From Stenotrophomonas sp. MYb238 (GTDB taxonomy: Bacteria > Pseudomonadota > Gammaproteobacteria > Xanthomonadales > Xanthomonadaceae): a stretch of DNA of 64,000 bases. The position numbers were made by a program, and so were the translations under genes. Under the pieces are notes generated by a model. The model had not been told where the DNA came from, searched no databases, and saw only the letters and a program-made list of their open reading frames with translations. The stretch lies in contig NZ_WIDL01000008.1 in the NCBI RefSeq assembly GCF_009496535.1, positions 62,001 through 126,000 of the forward strand. The letters are read 5' to 3'. Positions 1-10,514 of this stretch are shown in pieces (positions within the stretch are counted from its first letter, which is position 1; the number at the start of each line of letters is the position of its first letter).

Positions 1-433
1 GAAACGCCGTGTCGTCCCAGCGGTTCTGGTCCCAGCCCGCGCCCAACAGCCATTCGCCCGGCGCCAGCGTCTTTTCGAAGGCCTTCAGGCGCTCCACCAC
101 CTCGGTGCGGCTGCGCGCGCCAGTGAGGTCGGCCTGCGCCAGCGCATTGCCGAGGCCGACCAGGTGCGCATGCGCGTCGATCAGGCCCGGCACCACCGTG
201 ACCCTGCCAGCGTCGATGCGCGCGGCCTTCGGGTAGCGCTGCAGCACCGCGGCGCGCTCGCCCACCGCGAGCAGGCGGCCGTCGTCCGTGTCCCAGGCCA
301 GCGCGCTGGCCGTGGGCTGCTGCGGATCGCCCGTGTGGATGGTATCGGCGAGCAGCACCCGCACGTCGGCCGAAGCCGATGCCGGATGCAGGCAGGGAAG
401 CAGGACGGCGAGACAGGCGGCGGTACGGCGCAT
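1..433 (-). CDS. Amidohydrolase family protein, N-terminal part (runs off left edge)
   Basis: The reading frame opens at an ATG at 433 and stays open to base 1, so only about the first 144 residues are present. It begins with a signal-peptide-like segment (MRRTAACLAVLLPCLHPASA), followed by the beta-sandwich start typical of metal-dependent amidohydrolases and the motif PGLIDAHAHLVGLG near residue 90, whose HAH supplies metal ligands. Then comes GEWLLGAGWDQNRWDD, typical of the YtcJ-like amidohydrolase 3 group. A periplasmic or lipid-anchored hydrolase of unknown substrate is likely. The catalytic C-terminal half lies outside the window. Confidence 0.85.
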   Translation of the reverse strand, partial: MRRTAACLAVLLPCLHPASASADVRVLLADTIHTGDPQQPTASALAWDTDDGRLLAVGERAAVLQRYPKAARIDAGRVTVVPGLIDAHAHLVGLGNALAQADLTGARSRTEVVERLKAFEKTLAPGEWLLGAGWDQNRWDDTAF

Positions 434-582
434 GCGGAGACACTCCTGGCCAACGGGAACGGCGACTATGCCGCCATCGGCCAGAGGTGACAAACCAGAG
501 CGCGAAGCAGGCCGCGGCGCGACCTGCGCGAGGCCGGCGCGAAGTCCGCGGCCATCGCCAGCGGCGGACGGCGCGTCGCGGA

Positions 583-1266
583 TCAGTCGGCGCTGACGTC
601 CACGCGCACGCGGATGCGCTCGCCGGGGTGGTAGTCGCGGTGGGTGTGGTACTCGCGGCCGGCGTACTCGTAGGTGACGTCGTAACCGTCCACGCGTTCG
701 CTTTCGTACCCATAGCCATCGCGTGCCGGTTCGCACACGCGCACGTCCGCGCGGCGGTAGACCGGACGGTTGTTCGCATCGTAGATCGCGCGCCCGGCGG
801 CACCGCCGGCGACAGTGCCGATGGCCGTGCCCAGATAGCGCCCGTCGCCGCCGCCGATGCGGCTGCCGATGATGGCGCCGGCCAGGCCGCCGATCACCGT
901 GGCGACCTGCCGCGCGCCTTCGTTGCCCTGGCGGTAGCCGCCTTCGTAACGGTCGTCGCCGTAATCGCGCACGTCACGGCGATCCTGCCGGTAGCCGTCC
1001 GCTCCGTAGACGTAATCGCCGTCGTTGCGCTCGTAGCACTGCCCTTGGCGGCCACCGTCGCCGACGATGACCGGATCCACCCGCACCACGCGGGCGTAGT
1101 CGTAGACCGGGCCGTTGTCGCCGTAGTAGCGGCCATCGTCCCGGCGCCAGTCGCCGGCGGCCGGCTGCGGGCGATAGCGGCCGTCGTCGTAGCGTTGCGC
1201 CGTGGCGGGCAAGGCCAGCAGGCAACCGAGTACCAGGACACCTGCAAGAGGCAACGATCGGGACAT
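583..1266 (-). CDS. Glycine-zipper 2TM domain envelope protein
   Basis: The 227-residue product starts with a clear Sec signal peptide (MSRSLPLAGVLVLGCLLALPATAQ). A long Arg/Tyr/Asp-rich low-complexity stretch follows, then a glycine zipper around residues 115-165 (VIGGLAGAIIGSRIGGG ... GTAIGTVAGGAAGRAIYD) as in the Rick_17kDa_Anti / glycine-zipper 2TM family. Such proteins sit in the periplasm or outer membrane; no enzymatic role is known. I chose the ATG at 1266 rather than an upstream one at 1356 because it places the signal peptide at the N terminus. Function in envelope stress is only inferred from the family. Confidence 0.85.
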   Translation of the reverse strand: MSRSLPLAGVLVLGCLLALPATAQRYDDGRYRPQPAAGDWRRDDGRYYGDNGPVYDYARVVRVDPVIVGDGGRQGQCYERNDGDYVYGADGYRQDRRDVRDYGDDRYEGGYRQGNEGARQVATVIGGLAGAIIGSRIGGGDGRYLGTAIGTVAGGAAGRAIYDANNRPVYRRADVRVCEPARDGYGYESERVDGYDVTYEYAGREYHTHRDYHPGERIRVRVDVSAD

Positions 1267-1340
1267 GGCGGCCGTACCGGCGGGGGGTGGGATGGATGGA
1301 TGCTCCGGCGCGGCGCGTGAAACGCCCCTGAACCGGAACG

Positions 1341-1366
1341 CCGGGCCGGCGCGCACACCGGCCCGG
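1341..1366 (-). terminator. GC hairpin downstream of osmC
   Basis: A perfect 9-bp stem (CCGGGCCGG / CCGGCCCGG, 8-nt loop) lies just beyond the osmC stop on the minus strand. It has no U-tract, so it may be an RNA 3'-end stabiliser or a weak terminator. Confidence 0.4.
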
Positions 1367-1374
1367 CCGGCGGA

Positions 1375-1809
1375 TCAGCCTTCGAATTCGGTCTCCAGGC
1401 TGATCGGCACCGCGCTCAGCGCCTTGGACACCGGGCAGTTCTGCTTGGCATCGTCGGCCACCGCGCGGAACTTCACCTCGTCCATGCCCGGCACCACCGC
1501 CTTCACCTTCAACCGGATCTGCGACAGCTGGGGGCCGCCTTCCATCGACAGGTCGACATCGGCGCGGGTGTCGAGCGAACGCGGCGGGAAACCGGCTTCG
1601 CTCAGCTTCGCCGACAGCGCCATGGTGAAGCAGCCGGCGTGCGCGGCGGCGATCAGTTCCTCCGGATTGGTGCCCTTCTCGTCGCCGAAACGGCTGGAGA
1701 AAGCGTAGCGCGTGTTCTCCATCAATCCGCTCTGCGGCGTGCTCAAGCGCCCCTGCCCGCTCTTGAGGTCGCCTTCCCAGTGCGCGGTGGCGTGGCGTGA
1801 AATACCCAT
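1375..1809 (-). CDS. osmC: OsmC peroxiredoxin, organic hydroperoxide reductase
   Basis: 144 residues, the usual OsmC length. OsmC reduces organic hydroperoxides using two cysteines. The conserved features are visible: AHWEGDLKSG at the N terminus, RFGDEKGTNPEELIAAAHAGCFTMAL with the peroxidatic Cys, and the second Cys in NCPVSKAL. The family member with this pattern is OsmC rather than Ohr. The ATG at 1809 has an AGGAGA ribosome site 5 nt upstream and matches the start of E. coli OsmC; a GTG/ATG-type start nine codons upstream is unlikely. Cytoplasmic and probably stress-induced. Confidence 0.95.
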   Translation of the reverse strand: MGISRHATAHWEGDLKSGQGRLSTPQSGLMENTRYAFSSRFGDEKGTNPEELIAAAHAGCFTMALSAKLSEAGFPPRSLDTRADVDLSMEGGPQLSQIRLKVKAVVPGMDEVKFRAVADDAKQNCPVSKALSAVPISLETEFEG

Positions 1810-2014
1810 GTGCGTCTCCTGTGCGTGGATGGTCACCGCAGCGTAGGGCAGCGCCCGTTAGCGTCTTGTGCGTCGCCGCGGCCGGGACCGCGCGGGTCGT
1901 CGGCCGCCCGGCGGAAACCTGCGCGGCCGCCGCATTTTCCCGCCCGCACCGCTCCATGGCCGGGCGGGAAAGTGGGGGAATGCGATTTTTATGGGGTTTT
2001 TGTGCCTTTCCCTA

Positions 2015-2043
2015 TTGGCGATGCCCCGCGCATGCCCTACATT
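2015..2043 (+). promoter_or_regulatory. Sigma70-type promoter of the HU-like gene
   Basis: TTGGCG (2015-2020), 17-bp spacer, TACATT (2038-2043). It lies in an unusually AT-rich patch for this window, 58 bp before the ATG of the HU-like gene. Confidence 0.65.
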
Positions 2044-2100
2044 TCGCTTGCCGACGGGGTCGGCACGACCAACAACCAACCGTTCACGGAACAGGAAATC

Positions 2101-2499
2101 ATGGCAAAGACCGCTAAGAAGGCTGCCCCGAAGAAGGCAGCGAAGAAAGTCGCTACGAAGGCAGCCGCCAAGCCGGCCGCTCCCAAGCCGATCAAGGAAG
2201 CCCTGACCAAGTCGGGCCTGGTTGCGCATCTGGCCGAAGCGACCAGCGTCGCCGCCAAGGATGTCCGCTCCGTCCTGGCCGCGCTGGAAGGCGCCGTCTC
2301 CGCATCGGTCAACAAGAAGGGCGCGGGCAGCTTCACCCTGCCGGGCCTGCTGAAGATCACCACCGTGAACGTGCCGGCCAAGCCGAAGCGCAAGGGCATC
2401 AACCCGTTCACCAAGGAAGAGCAGTGGTTCGCCGCCAAGCCGGCCTCCACCAAGATCAAGGTGCGCCCGCTCAAGAAGCTCAAGGACGCCGCGGTCTGA
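2101..2499 (+). CDS. HU-family DNA-binding protein with lysine/alanine-rich N-terminal tail
   Basis: A 132-residue nucleoid protein. Residues 1-30 form a histone-H1-like Lys/Ala/Pro tail (repeats of KKAA/AKP). From about residue 33 an HU/IHF fold follows: TKSGLVAHLAEATSV..., GSFTLPGLLKITTVNVPAKPKRKGINPFT and a basic C terminus. The arm is not the classical HU RNP loop but the form common in Xanthomonadaceae. It probably compacts DNA and may modulate transcription globally. An AGGAAA ribosome site precedes the ATG, and a promoter and a strong terminator enclose it as a single-gene unit. The tail makes it a conceivable substrate for the SET methyltransferase encoded 1.6 kb away (inference). Confidence 0.93.
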   Translation: MAKTAKKAAPKKAAKKVATKAAAKPAAPKPIKEALTKSGLVAHLAEATSVAAKDVRSVLAALEGAVSASVNKKGAGSFTLPGLLKITTVNVPAKPKRKGINPFTKEEQWFAAKPASTKIKVRPLKKLKDAAV

Positions 2500-2522
2500 T
2501 CCGCGCGCCCTTCGGCGAAGAA

Positions 2523-2553
2523 ACGGGACGGCCCTGCCGTCCCGTTTTTTTTT
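2523..2553 (+). terminator. Rho-independent terminator of the HU-like gene
   Basis: A perfect 10-bp stem (2523-2532 with 2536-2545, loop CCT) is followed by a run of nine T. A textbook intrinsic terminator, 24 bp after the stop codon. Confidence 0.93.
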
Positions 2554-2946
2554 GCGCCACCGATGGCGCTCCCGCGGACCATCGGCGAGCAACGCCAGAA
2601 CCGCTTCCAGCGGCTTGCTGCACGGCCGCCACGGCAGGCGGCGTCTCTCCGAAAGCGGTTCGTTCATCCGCCATGGCGCAACCACAGGGACCACGACAAT
2701 CCGTTGCCGGAATGGCTGCAATCCGTCTGGCGGCCACCGGGATGCACGTGGAGTGAGCCCCGTAAATGGGAGGGCGCGCCAAAGGGCGCGGGGTGTGGAG
2801 ACCCATGAGACGGGCCCCACGATTGGCAGTGCAAACCGCGGGGCGCCAGCGCATCCGCACTGGAACACAGCGTCATGGGCCGGCGCCTCGCCCCCGTTGC
2901 GTGCCCGGCCTATGGTGGTCGCCAGTTCCCCCGTCGCGCCCATGCC
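2554..2946. other. Intergenic stretch without recognisable gene
   Basis: About 390 bp between the HU terminator and the DUF3861-like gene. A small hairpin (GCGCCA / TGGCGC, 2554-2569) abuts the terminator. Open frames here show no recognisable protein features, and I see no RNA gene or repeat family shared with the rest of the window. Confidence 0.5.
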
Positions 2947-3252
2947 ATGTCCAGCAGCAAGCACCGCTACCGCATCACCGTCACGCCGATCGAGGCCGAT
3001 GGCCTGCAGTGCAGCGGCCGTTGCACCATCGAATTCGAACAGCGCAGCCCCCGCAACTGGATGCGCGAACTGGAAGGCGCGCAGCGGCAGCGGCGGCTGT
3101 CCTGCAACGAGGATGCCGGCGTGGTGGTGGCCACCGGCCTGCTGGAGACGCTGGCCGCGGCGGCGCGCGAGGACGGCCACCCGCTGGCGGCGCTGCAACC
3201 GGAGCTCGACGGCCTGATCGCGAAACTGCAGGCGCTGCGCGACGCGCAGTGA
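2947..3252 (+). CDS. DUF3861-type small protein
   Basis: 101 residues, starting MSSSKHRYRITVTPIEADG, the signature opening of the DUF3861 family (a ubiquitin-like beta fold of unknown role). The middle carries NEDAGVVVATGLLETLAAAAREDGHPL and the product is soluble and acidic. The ATG at 2947 was preferred over an upstream in-frame ATG (2875) because the family motif starts directly there. It stands alone between two intergenic regions. No function can be assigned. Confidence 0.8.
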   Translation: MSSSKHRYRITVTPIEADGLQCSGRCTIEFEQRSPRNWMRELEGAQRQRRLSCNEDAGVVVATGLLETLAAAAREDGHPLAALQPELDGLIAKLQALRDAQ

Positions 3253-3341
3253 ACGCGGCGGCGGTGCCGCTCCGCTAACCGGCCATTCACCGTTTCCGGG
3301 TATCGTGCCTTCCTCCCGCCGCACTCACCCAGGCCGATCCG

Positions 3342-3929
3342 ATGAACCTTCGTTCCCTGCTGCTGCCCGCCATCGCCTGCGTGGTCATGGCGACCAGCGC
3401 ACACGCCTCGCCGCAGGTCAGCGGCCGCAGGCTCATGGTCGAGGCGGCCGACGTGCAGCATTACCTGGACGGCAACTTCCCGCGCTCGCAGAAGGCGCTA
3501 GGCGGCCTGCTCGCGCTGACGGTCAGCCAGCCGCGGCTGGCGCTGCCGGCCGGCAGCCGCCTGAACCTGCAGTTCGACCTGGCCATGGCCGCCGCCGGCG
3601 GCGCGCCGATGCCGGTGGGCAACGTGCAGCTCAGCAGCGGCCTGCGCTACGACGCGGCCACGCGCGGCTTCCACCTGGAACAGCCCACCATCGACACCTT
3701 CCGCCCGGCGATGGCCGGCGCCGAGCTCGATTCGGGCACGCGCAGCCTGCTCAACACCTGGCTGGCCGACTACGCGCGCCGCGAGCCGATCTACCGCATC
3801 GACCCGGCCATCGCCAACGTGATGGGCGCGCTGCAGGTGAAGTCGGTGGGCATCGAGAACGGCCGCATCGCGGTGGACTTCAACCAGGACCTCGGCAGGC
3901 TGCTGCCGCAGGGGCTGCCGGGCAATTGA
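3342..3929 (+). CDS. DUF1439 family exported protein (YceB-like)
   Basis: 195 residues with a Sec signal peptide (MNLRSLLLPAIACVVMATSAHA), then a DUF1439 domain: the LMVEAADVQHYLDGNFPRSQKALGGLLALTVSQPRLAL region resembles the SYLF/TULIP-like lipid-binding fold of E. coli YceB. There is no lipobox cysteine, so it should be soluble in the periplasm rather than a lipoprotein as in E. coli. Role unknown, possibly lipid binding. It is followed by the heptamer tandem repeat. Confidence 0.82.
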   Translation: MNLRSLLLPAIACVVMATSAHASPQVSGRRLMVEAADVQHYLDGNFPRSQKALGGLLALTVSQPRLALPAGSRLNLQFDLAMAAAGGAPMPVGNVQLSSGLRYDAATRGFHLEQPTIDTFRPAMAGAELDSGTRSLLNTWLADYARREPIYRIDPAIANVMGALQVKSVGIENGRIAVDFNQDLGRLLPQGLPGN

Positions 3930-3945
3930 GGCCAGCCTGGGAAGT

Positions 3946-3994
3946 GGGAAATGGGAAATGGGAAATGGGAAATGGGAAATGGGAAATGGGAAAT
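3946..3994 (+). repeat. Seven perfect tandem copies of GGGAAAT
   Basis: Heptamers GGGAAAT run without error from 3946 to 3994, preceded by the imperfect copy GGGAAGT. The tract lies between the stop of the DUF1439 gene and the convergent SET gene. Such microsatellites change length by slipped-strand mispairing; here a change would alter only the intergenic distance. Confidence 0.97.
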
Positions 3995-4067
3995 CATCGT
4001 GTCGTGAGCACGAAACGCCTGGCGCACACCCCTTCCCCGCTCCCCTTTCCTCCTTCCCCGCTCCAGA

Positions 4068-4541
4068 TCAACGCTTGGGCTGCAGCATGGTGCCGGTGCA
4101 CTTGGGCGAGCCGCAGCGGCATTCCCAGATCTTCTTCAGGCGCGGGGTATGGCGCTCGGCCAGGGTGATGCCGTAGTTGTAGGTCAGTTCCTCGCCCGGC
4201 CTGATGGCGCGGATCGCCTCGATGAACACCTTGTCGGCGGTGCGGTCGTCACCCTCGGCTTCCTGGATCAGCGCCTCGCAGTTCGGGTCGCAGCTGTGGT
4301 TGATCCAGCGCGCGTCGTTGCCCTTGTGGTTGGCGTCGATGACGTAGTCATCGTTCAGCGTGAACAGGAAGGTATGGCCGCTTTCCACGTCGCCCGCATC
4401 GTCGGCGTCCACCTCGGCATGGGTACGGCGCAGGCCCTTGTACTCGATGACGCGCTCGCCCTTGGCGATGGCCGCCAGCGCGAACACGCCATTGCCGTGG
4501 ATGGTGGATTTGCGCGCCTGGATCTTCTTGGGCATGTACAT
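4068..4541 (-). CDS. SET-domain protein-lysine N-methyltransferase
   Basis: 157 residues, a complete minimal SET domain. The N-terminal segment IHGNGVF (residues 14-20) and GERVIEYKG bind S-adenosylmethionine, WINHSCDPNCEA (79-90) is the pseudoknot core, GEELTYNYG (116-124) carries the catalytic tyrosines, and CRCGSPKCTG (141-150) with Cys in NHSCDPNC forms the post-SET zinc site. Proteins of this type methylate lysines; bacterial targets are little known. An in-frame ATG two codons later (4535) may be the true start, giving MPKKIQARKS. It could act on a lysine-rich nucleoid protein such as the one at 2101-2499 (inference from proximity only). Confidence 0.9.
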   Translation of the reverse strand: MYMPKKIQARKSTIHGNGVFALAAIAKGERVIEYKGLRRTHAEVDADDAGDVESGHTFLFTLNDDYVIDANHKGNDARWINHSCDPNCEALIQEAEGDDRTADKVFIEAIRAIRPGEELTYNYGITLAERHTPRLKKIWECRCGSPKCTGTMLQPKR

Positions 4542-4652
4542 GGCCGGGAAACGATGGGAAGGGGGATTCTCGCGCAGTCGCGCAGGCTTCCCAAGCCCGG
4601 CGCCCGATCAGGGGCCGTTTGACCTGCATCAACGCCTCGCCACGGGCCGGGT

Positions 4653-4681
4653 TTGAGGCGCCGCGCACAAAAGCGTACAAT
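4653..4681 (+). promoter_or_regulatory. Promoter of the SUF operon
   Basis: TTGAGG (4653-4658), 17-bp spacer, TACAAT (4676-4681), ending 31 bp before the ATG of the Rrf2 regulator. Autoregulation by that regulator at this promoter is likely from the family but not visible as a clear palindrome. Confidence 0.7.
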
Positions 4682-4712
4682 TTCGGTCCACATTGATTTC
4701 CACGCCGCACCC

Positions 4713-5159
4713 ATGCTCCGCGTCACCAAGCTCACCGACTACGCCAGCGTCGTCATGACCGTGCTCGCCACACGGCCGGACGAAGTGCTGAGCGCGACCG
4801 AACTGGCCGAGGCCGCCGGGCTGGAGCCGCCGACCGTCAGCAAGCTGCTCAAGCCGCTGGCGCAGGCCGGGCTGGTCGAGGGCCTGCGCGGCGTGCGCGG
4901 CGGCTACCGCCTGACCCGTCCGGCCACCGAGATCAGCCTGATCGAGATCGTAGAGGCGATGGAGGGTCCGCTGGCGATCACCGAGTGCAGCCAGGGCCAG
5001 AGCCAGTGCGGCATCGCCAGCCAGTGCGGCGTGCGCTCCAACTGGCGGCTGATCAACGACGTGGTCGCCGACGCCCTGCGCGGCGTGACCCTGGCGCAGA
5101 TGCTGCACCCTCTCCCATTCGCTGACCGTCGCCGCATCGACGTCAGCATCGTTTCCTGA
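4713..5159 (+). CDS. Rrf2-family SUF operon regulator
   Basis: 148 residues. The N-terminal winged helix ([53 protein letters not shown]) is typical of Rrf2 proteins such as IscR, and three cysteines, C92, C99 and C105, are placed to bind an Fe-S cluster. In Xanthomonadaceae and relatives this protein (SUF system Fe-S assembly regulator) heads the suf operon and senses cluster supply. Start at 4713 chosen because it gives the canonical N terminus and follows the promoter; upstream in-frame codons lack homology. sufB begins 17 bp after its stop. Confidence 0.93.
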   Translation: MLRVTKLTDYASVVMTVLATRPDEVLSATELAEAAGLEPPTVSKLLKPLAQAGLVEGLRGVRGGYRLTRPATEISLIEIVEAMEGPLAITECSQGQSQCGIASQCGVRSNWRLINDVVADALRGVTLAQMLHPLPFADRRRIDVSIVS

Positions 5160-5176
5160 ATTACGTAGGCAGCCTA

Positions 5177-6648
<1,472 letters not shown>

Positions 6649-6652
<4 letters not shown>

Positions 6653-7053
6653 GCCGCCTCGCGCTCCTGGCGGCCCCGCTCCTGCTGGGCCTGGCGCTGC
6701 CTTCGCTGGCGCAGCCGGCCTGCAACGCCGATGGCTCGCAGCTGGAAATGAACCAGTGCGCGTTCGACGACCTGGGCCGGGCCGATGCCGAACTGAACGC
6801 CACTTACGGGCAGGCCCTGCGTTCCATGAAGGACCAGCCCGTCGCCGTGGAGCGCCTCAAGGCGGCGCAACGGCTGTGGGTGCAGCTGCGCGACGCGGAC
6901 CTGGCGGCGCAGTTCCCGCTGGCCGAGGGCCAGAGCGCGCAGGTCGAGTACGGCTCGATCTACCTGCTGGAATACGCCACCGCCCAGGCCGAGCTCACCC
7001 GCCAGCGCACCGCCTACCTGCGCGCGCACTTCCTTGCGGACGATTCCCGCTGA
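6649..7053 (+). CDS. LprI-like (DUF1311) secreted protein inserted in the suf operon
   Basis: 134 residues: signal peptide [22 protein letters not shown], then a DUF1311/LprI domain ([36 protein letters not shown] ... [17 protein letters not shown]), including the paired cysteines and the LxxAQRxWxxxRDA motif. Family members are periplasmic; M. tuberculosis LprI inhibits lysozyme. It overlaps sufB by 4 bp and ends 41 bp before sufC. A secreted protein between sufB and sufC is odd for a cytoplasmic assembly pathway, and no link to Fe-S assembly can be deduced. Confidence 0.9.
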
Positions 7054-7094
7054 AGCGCGCGCCCGACCCTCTACGAACAAGACGACTACCCCCA

Positions 7095-7858
<764 letters not shown>

Positions 7859-7859
<1 letters not shown>

Positions 7860-9121
7860 TGAGCCCGCTCCTGCAATCGCTGGCTGCCACCTTCTGCGGC
7901 AGCGACGAGCGCCGCGAGGCGCTCGATGCCGCACTGCACGCCGGCCTGCCCGCCGCGCGCAGCGAGGCCTGGAAGTACACCTCGCTGCGCCAGCTCGAAC
8001 GCCGCAGCTTCAGCGCCGCGCCGCTGCAGGCGCCGGCCATCGACGCCGCGCTGCTGGCCGGCATCCCGGCACCGCGCCTGGTGTTCGTCAACGGCCGCCC
8101 CAGCGACGCGCTCAGCGACCTGTCCGGGCTGGATGCCGGCGTGCGGGTGCGCACGCTGTCGGCCGCGCGCCAGGACGAGCCGGAGGCCCTGCGCTTCCTG
8201 CAACGCCGCTTCGACCGCGCCGAGGAGATCTTCGCCCAGCTCAACGCCGCGCTCGCCGACGAGGGCGTGCTGGTGCAGGTGGCCGAAGGCGCCGCCAGCG
8301 GGACGCCGTTGCATCTGGTGTTCGTCAGTGCGCCGGATGAAACCGACCGCGCCTGGCATCACCGGCATCTGGTCGAACTGCGCCGCGGCGCTTCGCTGAA
8401 CCTGGTCGAGCACCACCTGCAGGCCGGCGACAGCGCGCACCTGGACAACACCCTGGTGCACGTCCACCTGGCCCAGGAGGCACGGCTCTCGCATGCCCGC
8501 GTGCAGGCCGACGGCGCCCGCGCCACCTCGCTGCTGCGCACTGACGCGGTGCTGGCGCGCGACGCGCAGTACCGCCGCATCGATCTGGAACTGGGCGCGG
8601 CGCTGACCCGCCACGAACTCAACGTGCGCCTGGAAGGCGACAACGCCAGGCTGGTCGCCAACGGCGTGCTGCTGGGCACCGGCCGCCGCCACATCGACAC
8701 CCGCCTGGGCATCGAGCACATCGCCCGCGATACCGGCGCCGAACTGCTGTGGCGCGGCGTGGCCGCCAACCGCAGCCGCGTGGTGTTCCATGGCGGCATC
8801 CACATCCGCGAAGGCGCCGACGGCACCGATGCCAACCTGTCCAACAAGAACCTGCTGCTGTCCGCCGATGCCGAGATCGACACCCAGCCCACGCTGGTGA
8901 TCGACGCGGACGAGGTCAAGGCCGCGCACGGCGCCACCGTCGGCCAGCTCGACGCCAACGCGCTGTTCTACCTGCGCTCGCGCGGCGTGCCGGCCGAGCA
9001 GGCGCGCGCCATGCTCAGCGCTGCGTTCTGCCACGAACCGCTGGCGGCGGTGGACGGCATCCTCACCGAAACGCTGGTCCGCCACCTGGACCAGGCGCTG
9101 CAGCAGGCGGGCATGGCATGA
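7859..9121 (+). CDS. sufD: Fe-S cluster assembly protein SufD
   Basis: 420 residues. Partner of SufB in the scaffold. The N-terminal LHAGLPAARSEAWKYTSLRQLERR is the family opening, and the C-terminal DEVKAAHGATVGQLDANALFYLRSRGVP contains the conserved His implicated in cluster formation in E. coli SufD. SufD overlaps sufS by 4 bp (ATGA). Cytoplasmic. Confidence 0.97.
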
Positions 9122-10386
9122 ACCTTTCCTCTCCGCGCCCGATTTCCGGCAACGCCCCGGCCGCCGGCGGCGCCCCCGACTGGGAGCGCGTACGCGCCGA
9201 TTTCCCGCTGCTGATGCGCGAGGTCAACGGCAAGCCGCTGGTGTATTTCGACAATGCCAACACCGCGCAGAAGCCGGTGCCGGTGATCGGCGCGGTGGAC
9301 GAGTTCTACCGCCGCTACAACGCCAACGTCAGCCGCGCGGTGCATGCGCTGGGCACCGAGGCCACCGATGCCTACGAAGGCGCGCGCACCAAGCTGGCGC
9401 GTTTCCTCAACGTGCGCGCCAACGAGCTGGTGCTGTGCAGCGGCACCACCTTCGCCATCAACCTGGTGGCCTACTCGTGGGCGCTGCCGCGGCTGAAGGG
9501 CGGCGACGTGATCCTGGTCTCGCGCATGGAACACCATGCCAACATCGTGCCGTGGCAGCTGGTCGCCCAGCGCACCGGCGCGACCATCCGCGTGGCCGAG
9601 ATCGCGCCCGACGGCAGCCTGGACATGGACGCGCTGCGCGCGGCGATGACGCCGGAAGTGAAGCTGCTGGCGCTGGCCCACGTTTCCAACGTGCTGGGCA
9701 CGATCAACCCGGTCCGCGAGATCTGCCGCGAAGCGCGCAGGCGTGGCATCGTCACCGTCATCGACGGCTCGCAGGCCGCGCCGCACCTGGAGCTGGACGT
9801 GGCCGCCATCGGCTGCGATTTCTACGCCGTCACCGGCCACAAGATGTGCGGCCCGACCGGCACCGGCGCGCTGTGGGCCCGCCGCGAACTGCTGCAGGAC
9901 ATGCCGCCGTTCCTCGGCGGCGGCGAGATGATCAAGGAAGTCAGCTTCGACGGCACCGTGTTCAACGATGCCCCGCACAGGTTCGAGGCCGGCACGCCGA
10001 ACATCGCCGGCTTCGTCGGCCTGGGCGTGGCCGTGGACTACCTGGACGGCCTGGGCCGCGACCATGTCGCCGCACGCGAGCAGGAACTGCTCGCGCACCT
10101 GACCGAGGAGCTGCAGCGCGCCGACGGCGTGCGCATCTTCGGCACCGCCCCGCACAAGGCCGCGGTGGTGTCCTTCCTGGTCGAAGGCGCGCACGCGCAC
10201 GACCTGGCCACCCTGCTCGACCTGCAGGGCGTGGCGATCCGCTCCGGCCAGCACTGCGCGCACCCGTTGCTGCAGTACTACGGCGTGGCCGCCACCTGCC
10301 GCGCCTCGCTGGCGTTCTACAACACGCACGAGGAAATCGAGGCGTTCATGGCGGCGCTGAAGAAGGTGCGAGCGCTGCTGGGCTGA
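9118..10386 (+). CDS. sufS: Cysteine desulfurase SufS
   Basis: 422 residues, a class V PLP-dependent enzyme that removes sulfur from cysteine for cluster assembly. PLP-binding Lys lies in YAVTGHKMCGPTG and the active-site Cys in VAATCRASLAFYNTHEE, both matching SufS (type II desulfurase). An N-terminal extension of about 20 residues precedes DWERVRADFPLLMREVNGKPLVYFDNANTAQKP. No sufE or sufU is encoded in this operon, so the sulfur acceptor must lie elsewhere. Confidence 0.97.
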   Translation: MNLSSPRPISGNAPAAGGAPDWERVRADFPLLMREVNGKPLVYFDNANTAQKPVPVIGAVDEFYRRYNANVSRAVHALGTEATDAYEGARTKLARFLNVRANELVLCSGTTFAINLVAYSWALPRLKGGDVILVSRMEHHANIVPWQLVAQRTGATIRVAEIAPDGSLDMDALRAAMTPEVKLLALAHVSNVLGTINPVREICREARRRGIVTVIDGSQAAPHLELDVAAIGCDFYAVTGHKMCGPTGTGALWARRELLQDMPPFLGGGEMIKEVSFDGTVFNDAPHRFEAGTPNIAGFVGLGVAVDYLDGLGRDHVAAREQELLAHLTEELQRADGVRIFGTAPHKAAVVSFLVEGAHAHDLATLLDLQGVAIRSGQHCAHPLLQYYGVAATCRASLAFYNTHEEIEAFMAALKKVRALLG

Positions 10387-10398
10387 CCCCGGCTCCCC

Positions 10399-10466
10399 GT
10401 AGGAGCGGCTTCAGCCGCGATGGGGCTTTCCCGGGAAGGCCTTTTCGCGGCTGAAGCCGCTCCTAC
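10399..10466. repeat. REP pair (BIME), GCGGCTTCAGCCGC type
   Basis: Two inverted copies of the REP GTAGGAGCGGCTTCAGCCGCGA, separated by the spacer TGGGGCTTTCCCGGGAAGGC, form one long hairpin between sufS and the acetyltransferase gene. The element may weaken transcription into the downstream genes or stabilise the suf mRNA 3' end. Confidence 0.95.
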
Positions 10467-10514
10467 CCGGAGCGATTGCGCCGCCGCCGGCAGGGCGTCG
10501 CTACAATTGCCGGC

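Noticed and set aside
1858-3324. 488-codon minus-strand frame across the HU gene
   Set aside because: Antisense to the clear HU-like gene, its promoter and its terminator.
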